A stretch of 64,000 nt of DNA, from NCBI RefSeq assembly GCF_029893635.1, contig NZ_JARXYR010000002.1:310001-374000 (forward strand), in the 5' to 3' direction. Positions 56,545-64,000 of the stretch are shown in pieces. The position numbers and the translations under genes were made by a program. The stretch's first letter is position 1. Each line of letters begins with the position of its first letter. Source of the DNA: Variovorax sp. TBS-050B (GTDB lineage Bacteria; Pseudomonadota; Gammaproteobacteria; Burkholderiales; Burkholderiaceae_C). The notes beneath the pieces were generated by a model, which saw only the letters and a list, made by a program, of their open reading frames with translations, made no database searches and was not told where the DNA came from.

Positions 56545-57660
56545 TCAGGCCGCGCCGATGCCCGCGACCAGGCTGCCGGGCGCCTGGCCGTTCTTCAGGC
56601 CCGCGGTGAACGCGAGCATCCGGTCGATCGGCAGCCGCGCGCGCAGGCCGAGTGCCGGATCGACGTGGACCTGGCCCGCGCCGGTCTCCAGCGCGTTCGC
56701 CAGTTCGGCCAGGCCGTTCATCGCCATCCACGGGCAGTGCGCGCAGCTCTTGCAGGTGCCGCTGTTGCCGGCGGTGGGCGCCGCGATGAAGGTCTTGCCG
56801 GGATTCAGCGTGCGCAGCTTGTGCAGCATGCCGGTGTCGGTGGCGACGATGAATTCGGTCGCGTCCATGCGCTGCGCGGCGCCGAGGATGACCGAGGTGG
56901 AACCCACCGCATCGGCCAGCGCGATGACCTCCGACGGCGATTCGGGATGGACCAGCACCTTGGCGTTCGGATGGTCCTTCATGAGCAGTTCGAGCTCCAG
57001 CGCCTTGAACTCGTCGTGCACGATGCAGGCGCCGTTCCAGCTCACCATGTCGGCGCCGGTCTGGCCCCGGATGTAGTCGCCCAGGTGGCGGTCCGGCCCC
57101 CAGAGGATCTTCTGTCCCGCCGCATGCAGCGCGCGCACCACGTCGAGTGCGCAGCTCGAGGTCACGAGCCAGTCCGCGCGCGCCTTCACGGCCGCGCTGG
57201 TGTTGGCGTAGACCACCACCGTGCGGTCCGGGTGCTGGTCGCAGAAGGCGCTGAAGTCCTCCACCGGGCAGCCGAGGTCGAGCGAGCAGTTGGCGTCCAG
57301 GTCGGGCATCAGCACGCGCTTCTCGGGCGAGAGGATCTTCGAGGTCTCGCCCATGAAGCGCACGCCCGAGACCACCAGCGTGGTCGCGGCATGGTCGCGG
57401 CCGAAGCGCGCCATCTCGAGCGAATCGCTCACGATGCCGCCGGTTTCCTCGGCCAGGTCCTGCAGGTCGGGATGCACGTAGAAGTGCGACACCATGACGG
57501 CATTGCGCTCGACCAGCAGGCGGCGGATGCGCTGCTTGAGCGCCTCGCGCTCCGCGGCCGAGGGCTCGGGCGGGACGCGCGCCCAGGCGTGGCGCGTGTC
57601 ACAGACGGCGCCCGCGCGCACGGGCTGCTCGTAGTCGACGTCGATGACCGGGGATCGCAT
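56545..57660 (-). CDS. nadA: Quinolinate synthase
   Basis: 371-residue [4Fe-4S] enzyme condensing iminoaspartate with [21 protein letters not shown], the cluster cysteines in [18 protein letters not shown] and the C-terminal CKSCAHCPW are all present, matching the longer proteobacterial type. It is last in the operon, 7 bp after nadC. Confidence 0.96.
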   Translation of the reverse strand: MRSPVIDVDYEQPVRAGAVCDTRHAWARVPPEPSAAEREALKQRIRRLLVERNAVMVSHFYVHPDLQDLAEETGGIVSDSLEMARFGRDHAATTLVVSGVRFMGETSKILSPEKRVLMPDLDANCSLDLGCPVEDFSAFCDQHPDRTVVVYANTSAAVKARADWLVTSSCALDVVRALHAAGQKILWGPDRHLGDYIRGQTGADMVSWNGACIVHDEFKALELELLMKDHPNAKVLVHPESPSEVIALADAVGSTSVILGAAQRMDATEFIVATDTGMLHKLRTLNPGKTFIAAPTAGNSGTCKSCAHCPWMAMNGLAELANALETGAGQVHVDPALGLRARLPIDRMLAFTAGLKNGQAPGSLVAGIGAA

Positions 57661-57667
57661 GGCCGGC

Positions 57668-58546
57668 TCAGCCTTCCTGGAAGCGCATCGAGTAGTCGAC
57701 GGCCTTCACGTCCTTGGTCAAGGCGCCGACCGAGATGCGGTCCACGCCGGTCTCCGCCAGGGCGCGCAGGCCGTCGAGCGTGACGCCGCCCGAGATCTCG
57801 AGCACGGCGCGGCGCCCCTCGCCGGCCTCTTCGTTGATGCGCACGGCCTCGTGCAGCGTCGGCAGGTCCATGTTGTCGAGCAGCACCATGCGCACGCCGC
57901 AGGCGAGCGCCTCGCGCAATTGCGCGAGCGTCTCGACCTCGATCTCGACGAAGTCGGCACGCGCCGCGACGGACTCGGCCGCGCGCAGCGCCGCGGCCAC
58001 GCCGCCGGCCGCGGCGATGTGGTTTTCCTTGATCAGCACCGCGTCGTACAGGCCGATGCGGTGGTTCAGGCCGCCGCCGGTGCGCACCGCGTACTTCTGC
58101 GCCAGGCGCAGCCCGGGCAGGGTCTTGCGGGTGTCGACGATGCGGGCGCGCGTGCCGCGCACCGCGTCGGCGTAGTGCGCCGTCCTGGTGGCGACCGCGC
58201 TCAGCAACTGGAGGAAGTTGAGCGCGGTGCGCTCGGCGGTCAGCAGCGCGCGCGCACTGCCTTCGATCTCGAGCACGGTCTGGTCGGCTGCGCAGCGCTC
58301 GCCCTCGGCGCAGAGCCACCGCAGGCGGGCCTGCGGATCGAGCTGCCGTACCGTGGCCTCGACCCAGGGCGCGCCGCAGACGACGGCCGCCTCGCGCGCC
58401 AGCACGCGCGCGCGGGCGCGGCGGGCGGGGTCGACCAGCGAAGCGGTCAGGTCGCCGTCCGCCACGTCTTCCTGCAGCGCACGCACCGCGTCCGCCTGGG
58501 CCAGCGCGGCCACCGCCGGCGCCGAGAAATCAAAGCGAAGGCTCAT
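57668..58546 (-). CDS. nadC: Nicotinate-nucleotide pyrophosphorylase (carboxylating)
   Basis: 292-residue quinolinate phosphoribosyltransferase. [15 protein letters not shown], the substrate-binding [10 protein letters not shown] and [10 protein letters not shown] signatures, IKENHI and the C-terminal barrel strand [11 protein letters not shown] are intact. It converts quinolinate to nicotinate mononucleotide. It lies 39 bp after gpsA and forms a pair with nadA. Confidence 0.96.
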   Translation of the reverse strand: MSLRFDFSAPAVAALAQADAVRALQEDVADGDLTASLVDPARRARARVLAREAAVVCGAPWVEATVRQLDPQARLRWLCAEGERCAADQTVLEIEGSARALLTAERTALNFLQLLSAVATRTAHYADAVRGTRARIVDTRKTLPGLRLAQKYAVRTGGGLNHRIGLYDAVLIKENHIAAAGGVAAALRAAESVAARADFVEIEVETLAQLREALACGVRMVLLDNMDLPTLHEAVRINEEAGEGRRAVLEISGGVTLDGLRALAETGVDRISVGALTKDVKAVDYSMRFQEG

Positions 58547-58585
58547 GGCTTTCCTGTCTCTTCGTTTTTTTTGGAATGAAGGTCG

Positions 58586-59602
58586 TCAGGCATCCGGCCG
58601 GACCGACTCGGGCACGGGATCGCGCCCGGTCAGCGAGGCGACGGCCTCCCCCGGGCCGAGGTGGCCGTCGAGCAGCGCGACCACGCTCTCGGCGATCGGC
58701 ATCTCGATGCCCAGGCGCCGCGCGCGCTGCACCACGGTGCGGGCGCAATAGACGCCTTCGGCCACATGGCCCAGCGAGGCCACGGCCTGCGCGAGGGTCT
58801 GGCCCTGCGCGAGCAGCAGCCCCACCTTGCGGTTGCGGGAGAGATCGCCGGTGGCCGTGAGCACCAGGTCGCCGAGCCCGGAGAGGCCCATGAAGGTTTC
58901 CGCGCGCGCGCCCAATGCGAGCCCGAAGCGCGTCATCTCGGCCAGGCCGCGCGTGACGAGCGCCGCGCGCGCATTGAGGCCGAGCGCCAGGCCGTCGCAC
59001 AGCCCGGTGGCGATCGCCAGCACGTTCTTGACTGCGCCGCCGACCTCCACGCCCACGATGTCGTCGTTGGCATAGACGCGCAGCGCCGGGCCGTGGAAGG
59101 CATCGACCAGGGCATCGCGCACCTCGGCATGGGGGCTGGCGGCGACCAGCGCGGTGGGGCGGCCTTCGGCGACCTCCTGCGCGAAGCTCGGGCCGCTGAG
59201 CACGCCGGCACGCAGTTCGGGCGCCACCTGGGCCCAGATCTCATGGGCCAGCAGGCCGAAGGCGTCCGGGTCGCCCGCGAGCGCCGGCTCCACGCCCTTG
59301 CAGAGCCACGCCACCGGTGCGCGGCTGCCGCGCAGCGCGGTGAGCTGTTCGCGCAGGGCCGCCATGGGCGTCGCGACGATGACGAGTTCGGCGCCGGCCT
59401 GCGCGGTGCGCAGGTCGCCTGAACGGACCGCCAGCTCGGGCGGCAGGCTCAGGCCCGGCAGGTAGCGGCGGTTTTCGCGCGCCTGCGAGATCGCTTCGGC
59501 CTGGGCGGCATCGCGCGCCCAGAGCGTGACCTCATGGCGGCCCGCCGCATTGACGGCCAGCGCCGTGCCCCAGGCACCGGCGCCATGAACGCAGATCTTC
59601 AT
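58586..59602 (-). CDS. gpsA: Glycerol-3-phosphate dehydrogenase [NAD(P)+]
   Basis: 338-residue cytoplasmic enzyme making sn-glycerol-3-phosphate for phospholipids. NAD-binding [12 protein letters not shown] at residue 7, CKGVEPAL, the catalytic Lys in [17 protein letters not shown], and [20 protein letters not shown] are present. It follows secB by 24 bp, as in many proteobacteria. Confidence 0.97.
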   Translation of the reverse strand: MKICVHGAGAWGTALAVNAAGRHEVTLWARDAAQAEAISQARENRRYLPGLSLPPELAVRSGDLRTAQAGAELVIVATPMAALREQLTALRGSRAPVAWLCKGVEPALAGDPDAFGLLAHEIWAQVAPELRAGVLSGPSFAQEVAEGRPTALVAASPHAEVRDALVDAFHGPALRVYANDDIVGVEVGGAVKNVLAIATGLCDGLALGLNARAALVTRGLAEMTRFGLALGARAETFMGLSGLGDLVLTATGDLSRNRKVGLLLAQGQTLAQAVASLGHVAEGVYCARTVVQRARRLGIEMPIAESVVALLDGHLGPGEAVASLTGRDPVPESVRPDA

Positions 59603-59626
59603 CGGCGCTGGCGGCGTGCCGCCGGT

Positions 59627-60088
59627 TTACTGCGCGAGGGTGGGCGCAGGCTGGCCGGCGGCCTGGGCCTGCTGCTGCTCGTACATGGCCTGGAAGTTGA
59701 TTTCCGCGAGGTGCACGGGCGGGAAGCCGCCGCGCTGGATCACGTCGGCGACGTTGCCGCGCAGGTACGGATAGACGATCTGCGGGCAGGCGATGCCGAG
59801 GATCGGACCCATCTGGTCTTCGGGCAGGTTGCGGATCTCGAAGATGCCGGCCTGCTTGGCTTCGACCAGGAACACGGTCTTGTCGCCGATCTTGGTCTGC
59901 ACGGTGGCGGAGACGGTGACTTCGAAGATGCCGTCGGCCACGGGCTGGGCGTCCACGCCGAGCTGGATGTCGACCGTGGGCTGTTCCTGTTCGAGCAGGA
60001 TGGCCGGGGAATTGGGTTGTTCGAGCGACAGGTCCTTGAGGTAGACGCGCTGAATCTGGAACACGGGGTTTTCTTGCTGGTCGGCCAT
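59627..60088 (-). CDS. secB: Protein-export chaperone SecB
   Basis: 153-residue tetrameric chaperone delivering unfolded precursors to Sec[20 protein letters not shown] is the family opening and [33 protein letters not shown] the core, followed by a short Gln/Ala-rich tail. ATG at 60088. It follows grxC by 169 bp, a gap that may hold a promoter. Confidence 0.97.
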   Translation of the reverse strand: MADQQENPVFQIQRVYLKDLSLEQPNSPAILLEQEQPTVDIQLGVDAQPVADGIFEVTVSATVQTKIGDKTVFLVEAKQAGIFEIRNLPEDQMGPILGIACPQIVYPYLRGNVADVIQRGGFPPVHLAEINFQAMYEQQQAQAAGQPAPTLAQ

Positions 60089-60257
60089 GGCTGGACTTTC
60101 GAGGATCAAAACAATGCCCGCCGGGGTGGATAACCCGCAGCGGGCTGCAGATGCGAGAACCGAAGATTATGGCCCGTCGCGGCGACGGCCCCGTGAAACG
60201 GCCGGCACGCGGCCCGGGGCGGTCGGGCGAAGTGCACGGATCGGCGGGAAAACCGGC

Positions 60258-60519
60258 TCAGGCGCCTTGCAGCAGCGGCACCAGTCCGCCGCGGCTGTCG
60301 AGCGCCATCAGGTCGTCGCAGCCGCCCACGTGGGTGTCGCCGATGAAGATCTGCGGCACGGTGCGCCGCTGGGTGATCTCCATCATGGTGTTGCGGGCCG
60401 CGGGATCGCTGTCGATGCGGATCTCCTCGATCTGATCGACGCCCTTGGACTTGAGGATCTGCTTGGCCCGCACGCAGTACGGGCAGAACGCGGTGGGTGT
60501 ACATCTTGACGGCTTGCAT
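60258..60519 (-). pseudogene. grxC: Glutaredoxin 3, frameshifted as given
   Basis: The frame opens MQAVKMYT and should continue into a CPYC redox motif. One extra G in the run at 60495-60497 shifts it, so the first frame reads [10 protein letters not shown]. The rest is intact in the next frame: [20 protein letters not shown], then TVPQIFIGDTHVGGCDDL and LVPLLQGA. Removing one G restores a normal ~86-residue glutaredoxin with [10 protein letters not shown]. Place between rhodanese and secB is the standard one. A sequencing error is the simplest explanation. Confidence 0.88.
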
Positions 60520-60586
60520 GGGCTGTACCTTGGGAGGTCCTTCCTTTTTTCAACCAGGCCGGCACCGGGGGAAATCCCGGAGGCGA

Positions 60587-61003
60587 TCAGGCCTTCTCGA
60601 CAGGCAGGTTAGCCTCTTTCCACGCCTTGAGCCCGCCGGAGACGGCTTGGGCCTGCTCGTAGCCCAGTTTCTTCGCCATGGCCACGGCGCGCTGGGCGCG
60701 GGCGCCGGTGGCGCAGACCAGCAGCAGCGGCACGTTCTTGTTCTTGACCGTGCCGGTCAGTTTTTCCTCGAGCTGGTTCAGCGGGACGTTCCGGGCGCCG
60801 ATCATGTGGCCGGTGGCGAACTCCTCGGGTTCCCGCACGTCGACCAGCACCGCGCGCTCGCGGTTGATGAGCTGCACCGCCCCCTGGGCCGTGAGGGAGC
60901 CGCCGCCGGTGCCGCGGACGAGCGGCCACGCGAGCAGGCCACCCGAGCTGAGCGCGATGAGCAGCAGCATCCAGTTCGCGGTGACGAATTCGATCAATTT
61001 CAC
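60587..61003 (-). CDS. Rhodanese-like domain protein, membrane-anchored
   Basis: 138-residue protein with an N-terminal membrane span (about residues 8-28) and one rhodanese domain. [23 protein letters not shown] is typical, and the active-site Cys lies in [13 protein letters not shown], so it is likely catalytic. It is first in the rhodanese-grxC-secB-gpsA-nadC-nadA run and divergent from gpmA. Confidence 0.93.
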   Translation of the reverse strand: MKLIEFVTANWMLLLIALSSGGLLAWPLVRGTGGGSLTAQGAVQLINRERAVLVDVREPEEFATGHMIGARNVPLNQLEEKLTGTVKNKNVPLLLVCATGARAQRAVAMAKKLGYEQAQAVSGGLKAWKEANLPVEKA

Positions 61004-61075
61004 GGGGGTTCCTTGGATGGCAAACCCGGGATTTTAGAATGCTGGTTTTCCCAAGCGCTGCCAAAGGCCTCCCAC

Positions 61076-61819
61076 ATGCACAAACTGGTACTGATCCGCC
61101 ACGGCGAATCGACCTGGAACCTCGAAAACCGCTTCACCGGATGGACCGACGTCGACCTCACCGAGACCGGCGTCGAGCAGGCCAAGCAGGCCGGCCGGCT
61201 GCTCAAGGCCGAGGGCTACGACTTCGACGTGGCCTACACCAGCGTGCTCAAGCGCGCGACGCGCACCCTCTGGCACACGCTCGACGAACTCGACCGCACC
61301 TGGCTGCCCGTGGTGCATTCGTGGCGCCTGAACGAGCGCCACTACGGCGGCCTGCAGGGGCTCAACAAGGCCGAAACGGCCAAGAAGTACGGCGACGAGC
61401 AGGTGCTGATCTGGCGCCGCAGCTACAACGTGCCGCCGCCCCCGCTCGAAGCCGACGACCCGCGCAGCGAGCGCGGCGACATCCGCTACGCCAAGCTCTC
61501 GCCGGAGCAGATTCCGCTGACCGAATGCCTGAAGGACACGGTGGCGCGCGTGCTGCCGTTCTGGAACGAATCGATGGCGCCGGCCATCCGCACCGGCCGC
61601 CGGCTGGTGGTGGCGGCGCACGGCAACTCGATCCGCGCGCTGGTCAAGTACCTCGACGGCATCTCTGACGATGCGATCGTCGGACTGAACATCCCGAACG
61701 GCATTCCGCTGGTGTACGAGCTGGACGACGACCTCAAGCCGCTGCGCCACTACTACCTGGGCGACGCGGCAGCCGCCGAAAAGGCCGCCGCGGCGGTGGC
61801 CTCCCAGGGCAAGGGCTGA
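61076..61819 (+). CDS. gpmA: 2,3-bisphosphoglycerate-dependent phosphoglycerate mutase
   Basis: 247-residue glycolytic enzyme. LIRHGEST carries the phosphorylated His; [27 protein letters not shown] and [16 protein letters not shown] are the remaining signatures. The short Ala/Lys-rich C-terminal tail is typical. ATG at 61076 follows AAAGG. It is divergent from the rhodanese gene (72-bp gap). Confidence 0.97.
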   Translation: MHKLVLIRHGESTWNLENRFTGWTDVDLTETGVEQAKQAGRLLKAEGYDFDVAYTSVLKRATRTLWHTLDELDRTWLPVVHSWRLNERHYGGLQGLNKAETAKKYGDEQVLIWRRSYNVPPPPLEADDPRSERGDIRYAKLSPEQIPLTECLKDTVARVLPFWNESMAPAIRTGRRLVVAAHGNSIRALVKYLDGISDDAIVGLNIPNGIPLVYELDDDLKPLRHYYLGDAAAAEKAAAAVASQGKG

Positions 61820-61919
61820 AAAAGAAAGCCCCCGGACGGCAGCCCCCCGTGGAACCCCGGCAGGCAATTTGCTTCCAAGCTGTGTATATTGGTTCGACAG
61901 CCGACAAGGACATTCACTC

Positions 61920-63365
61920 ATGATGGGCCAGAAATTGAAGATTACCGGCTGGGTCGCCGCTGGCGCCGTGGCCGGCGTCCTGACCACCGTCTCGCTGCAG
62001 ACGGTCGCACGCGGCTCGCTCGCGCCACTCCCGCTCGAAGAACTGCAGCAGCTCGCGGCCGTCTTCGGCATGGTCAAGAGCGACTATGTCGAGCCGGTGG
62101 ACGAGAAGAAGCTCATCTCCGACGCCATCTCGGGCATGGTTGCAGGGCTCGATCCGCATTCCCAGTACTTCGACAAGAAGTCCTTCAAGGAATTCCGCGA
62201 GGGCACGACCGGCCGCTTCGTCGGCGTGGGCATCGAGATCTCGCAGGAGGACGGGCTCATCAAGGTGGTGTCGCCGATCGAGGGTTCGCCGGCCTTCCGC
62301 GCCGGCCTCAAGCCCAACGACCTGATCACCAAGATCGACGACACCGCGGTGCGCGGGCTGTCGCTCAACGAAGCCGTCAAGCGCATGCGCGGCGAGGCCA
62401 ACACCAAGGTGCTGCTGACGATCTTCCGCAAGGACGAGAGCCGCACCTTCCCGGTCACGATCACGCGCGAGGAAATCCGCACCCAGTCGGTCCGCGGCAA
62501 GGTCATCGAGCCGGGCTACGGCTGGATCCGCCTGTCGCAGTTCCAGGAGCGCACGGTCGACGACTTCGTCAAGAAGGTCGACGAGATCTACAAGCAGGAG
62601 CCGAACCTCAAGGGCCTGGTGCTCGACCTGCGCAACGACCCGGGCGGCCTGCTCGACGCGGCGGTGGCGATTTCGGCCGCCTTCCTGCCCGAGAACGTCA
62701 CGGTGGTCACCACCGACGGCCAGCTGGCCGAGAGCAAGTCGGTCTACAAGGCGGCGCCGGAGTTCTACCAGCGCCGCTCCGGAAGCGATCCGCTGCGCAA
62801 CCTGCCGGCCGCCCTCAAGACGGTGCCGCTGGTGGTGCTGGTGAACGAAGGCTCGGCCTCGGCCAGCGAGATCGTGGCCGGCGCGCTGCAGGACCACAAG
62901 CGCGCCACCATCATGGGCAGCCAGACCTTCGGCAAGGGCTCGGTGCAGACCGTGCGTCCGCTCGGCCCCGACACCGGACTCAAGATCACGACCGCGCGCT
63001 ACTACACGCCGAGCGGCACCTCGATCCAGGCCAAGGGCATCGTGCCCAACGTGCTGGTCGACGAAAGCGCCGAGGGCAGCCCCTTCGCCGCGCTGCGCAT
63101 GCGCGAGGCCGACCTGGAGAAGCATCTGGCGAGCGGCCAGGGCCCCGAGGTCAAGGACCCGGAACGCGAAAAGGCGCGCGACGAAGCCCGCAAGCGCCTC
63201 GAGGAAGAGGCCAAGAAGCCGCCGCAGGACCGCAAGGTGCCCGAATTCGGCAGCGACAAGGACTTTCCGCTGGTCCAGGCGCTCAACCGCCTGAAGGGTC
63301 AGCCGGTGCTGGTCAGCAAGACGCAGATCATCGTCGAGAACAAGGAAGAGAAGAAGGAAAACTGA
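61920..63365 (+). CDS. C-terminal processing peptidase (S41, CtpA type)
   Basis: 481-residue periplasmic serine protease anchored by an N-terminal signal/anchor (about residues 8-30). A PDZ domain (about 100-185; GIEISQEDGLIKVV to MRGEANTKVLL) precedes the S41 core. The catalytic Ser is in NEGSASASEI and the Lys in TFGKGSVQT. A Lys/Glu-rich linker follows and the protein ends in EEKKEN. ATG at 61920 is directly followed by a second ATG at 61923. It follows gpmA and precedes the MoeB/ThiF gene, the common betaproteobacterial order. Confidence 0.94.
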   Translation: MMGQKLKITGWVAAGAVAGVLTTVSLQTVARGSLAPLPLEELQQLAAVFGMVKSDYVEPVDEKKLISDAISGMVAGLDPHSQYFDKKSFKEFREGTTGRFVGVGIEISQEDGLIKVVSPIEGSPAFRAGLKPNDLITKIDDTAVRGLSLNEAVKRMRGEANTKVLLTIFRKDESRTFPVTITREEIRTQSVRGKVIEPGYGWIRLSQFQERTVDDFVKKVDEIYKQEPNLKGLVLDLRNDPGGLLDAAVAISAAFLPENVTVVTTDGQLAESKSVYKAAPEFYQRRSGSDPLRNLPAALKTVPLVVLVNEGSASASEIVAGALQDHKRATIMGSQTFGKGSVQTVRPLGPDTGLKITTARYYTPSGTSIQAKGIVPNVLVDESAEGSPFAALRMREADLEKHLASGQGPEVKDPEREKARDEARKRLEEEAKKPPQDRKVPEFGSDKDFPLVQALNRLKGQPVLVSKTQIIVENKEEKKEN

Positions 63366-63379
63366 GGCAGTCCGGGCGC

Positions 63380-64000
63380 ATGGAAGACAGCGAGCTCCTG
63401 CGCTATTCGCGCCACATCCTGCTCGAGGAATTCGGCATCGACGGCCAGGCGCGCGTCAGTGCCGGCCGGGCATTGGTCATCGGCGCGGGCGGCCTGGGGT
63501 CGCCCGTGGCGCTGTACCTCGCGGCCGCGGGCGTCGGCCACGTGGCGCTGGTCGACGACGACGAGGTCGACCTCACCAACCTCCAGCGCCAGGTCGCCCA
63601 CACCAACGCGCGCGTGGGCAGCCTTAAGGTCGAGTCGGCCGCGCAGGCGATGCGCGACATCAATCCCGCGATCACCATCGAGACGCATGCGCTGCGCGCG
63701 GACGAGGCGCTGCTCGCGCGCCTGGTCGCGGAAGCGGACGTGGTGATCGACTGCTGCGACAACTTCGCCACCCGCCACGCCGTCAACCGCGCCTGCGTGG
63801 CGCATGGCAAGCCGCTGGTCGCGGGCGCGGCGATCCGCTTCGACGGCCAGCTGAGCGTCTACGACACGCGCGATGCAGCCTCCCCCTGCTACGCCTGCAT
63901 CTTCCCGCCCGACGCGGCCTTCGAGGAAACGCTCTGCGCGGTGCTCGGCGTGTTCGGGCCCGTGGTCGGCACCATCGGCACGCTCCAGGCCAGCGAGGCG
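63380..64000 (+). CDS. HesA/MoeB/ThiF family adenylyltransferase, 3' end beyond window
   Basis: The visible 207 residues begin MEDSELLRYSRHILLEEFG, with the ATP loop GAGGLGSPVALYLAAAG, the Asp/Arg pair DLTNLQRQ and DCCDNFATRHAVN, typical of E1-like enzymes that adenylate MoaD or ThiS. A first zinc cysteine pair CYAC is also visible. MoeB and ThiF cannot be separated on this part. ATG at 63380, 14 bp after the peptidase stop. Confidence 0.92.
   Translation, partial: MEDSELLRYSRHILLEEFGIDGQARVSAGRALVIGAGGLGSPVALYLAAAGVGHVALVDDDEVDLTNLQRQVAHTNARVGSLKVESAAQAMRDINPAITIETHALRADEALLARLVAEADVVIDCCDNFATRHAVNRACVAHGKPLVAGAAIRFDGQLSVYDTRDAASPCYACIFPPDAAFEETLCAVLGVFGPVVGTIGTLQASEA

Noticed and set aside
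61813-61831. Terminator after gpmA (GGGCT ... AGCCC)
   Set aside because: The stem is only five pairs and no T-run follows.

Overview
The window is about 64 kb of very GC-rich, densely packed chromosome. Gene content and order point to a betaproteobacterium of the Comamonadaceae, most like Variovorax: fkpB-ispH next to radC, a cyo-SURF1-RegB/RegA run, DUF3460-scpA, rhodanese-grxC-secB-gpsA facing gpmA-ctpA-moeB, and Comamonadaceae-style GC-rich interspersed repeats. The genus is inferred from recall, not from a search. There are no rRNA or tRNA genes, CRISPR arrays, insertion sequences or phage genes that I can see. No stretch of more than about 225 bp lacks a gene.

Layout. 1-3.5 kb: housekeeping genes (threonine dehydratase fragment, ispH, fkpB, radC, an Smr-domain protein). 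3.5-5.2 kb: a truncated haemoglobin with an FAD reductase. 5.3-9.5 kb: a polar amino acid ABC importer co-transcribed with a 2-oxoglutarate/Fe(II) oxygenase. 9.7-11.7 kb: a HAD phosphatase and an MHS-type transporter. 11.9-18.8 kb: the bo3 ubiquinol oxidase operon cyoABCD, continuing through SURF1 into a RegB/RegA redox two-component pair. 18.9-21.8 kb: slyX and an orphan FtsX-type permease.

The centrepiece is 21.8-41.2 kb, all on the minus strand: a formate oxidation and molybdenum island. In transcription order it holds a LysR regulator, an NAD-linked Fds-type formate dehydrogenase (fused fdsGB, then fdsA), a one-domain ModE regulator and modBAC. It continues with a poorly understood block (DUF3305, DUF3306, a 707-residue multi-cluster ferredoxin, a TorD-like chaperone, a 76-residue Tat-target protein). 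It ends with the membrane-anchored periplasmic formate dehydrogenase (alpha, beta, small lipoprotein, gamma, small exported protein) and fdhD. The two enzymes would deliver formate electrons to NAD and to the quinone pool respectively. Mo uptake and FdhD would serve both.

41.2-64 kb is biosynthetic and housekeeping: apbC, patatin, yceH, icd, metG, a SulP transporter, a BamE-like lipoprotein, scpA, nadB, panBC, queE and a queD-like gene, nadA-nadC, gpsA, secB, grxC, rhodanese, gpmA, a C-terminal processing protease and a MoeB/ThiF fragment.

Main oddities. Two conserved genes (fdsGB and grxC) each carry a +1 insertion in a G/C run. One of these artificially joins fdsGB and fdsA into a single 1652-codon frame. 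Three copies of a roughly 110-bp inverted-repeat family lie between genes, one of them inside the ABC importer operon. Two other GC-rich repeats are translated, one as an in-frame insert in the FtsX permease and one as the C-terminus of the QueD-like protein. That QueD-like protein also lacks the usual catalytic cysteine.
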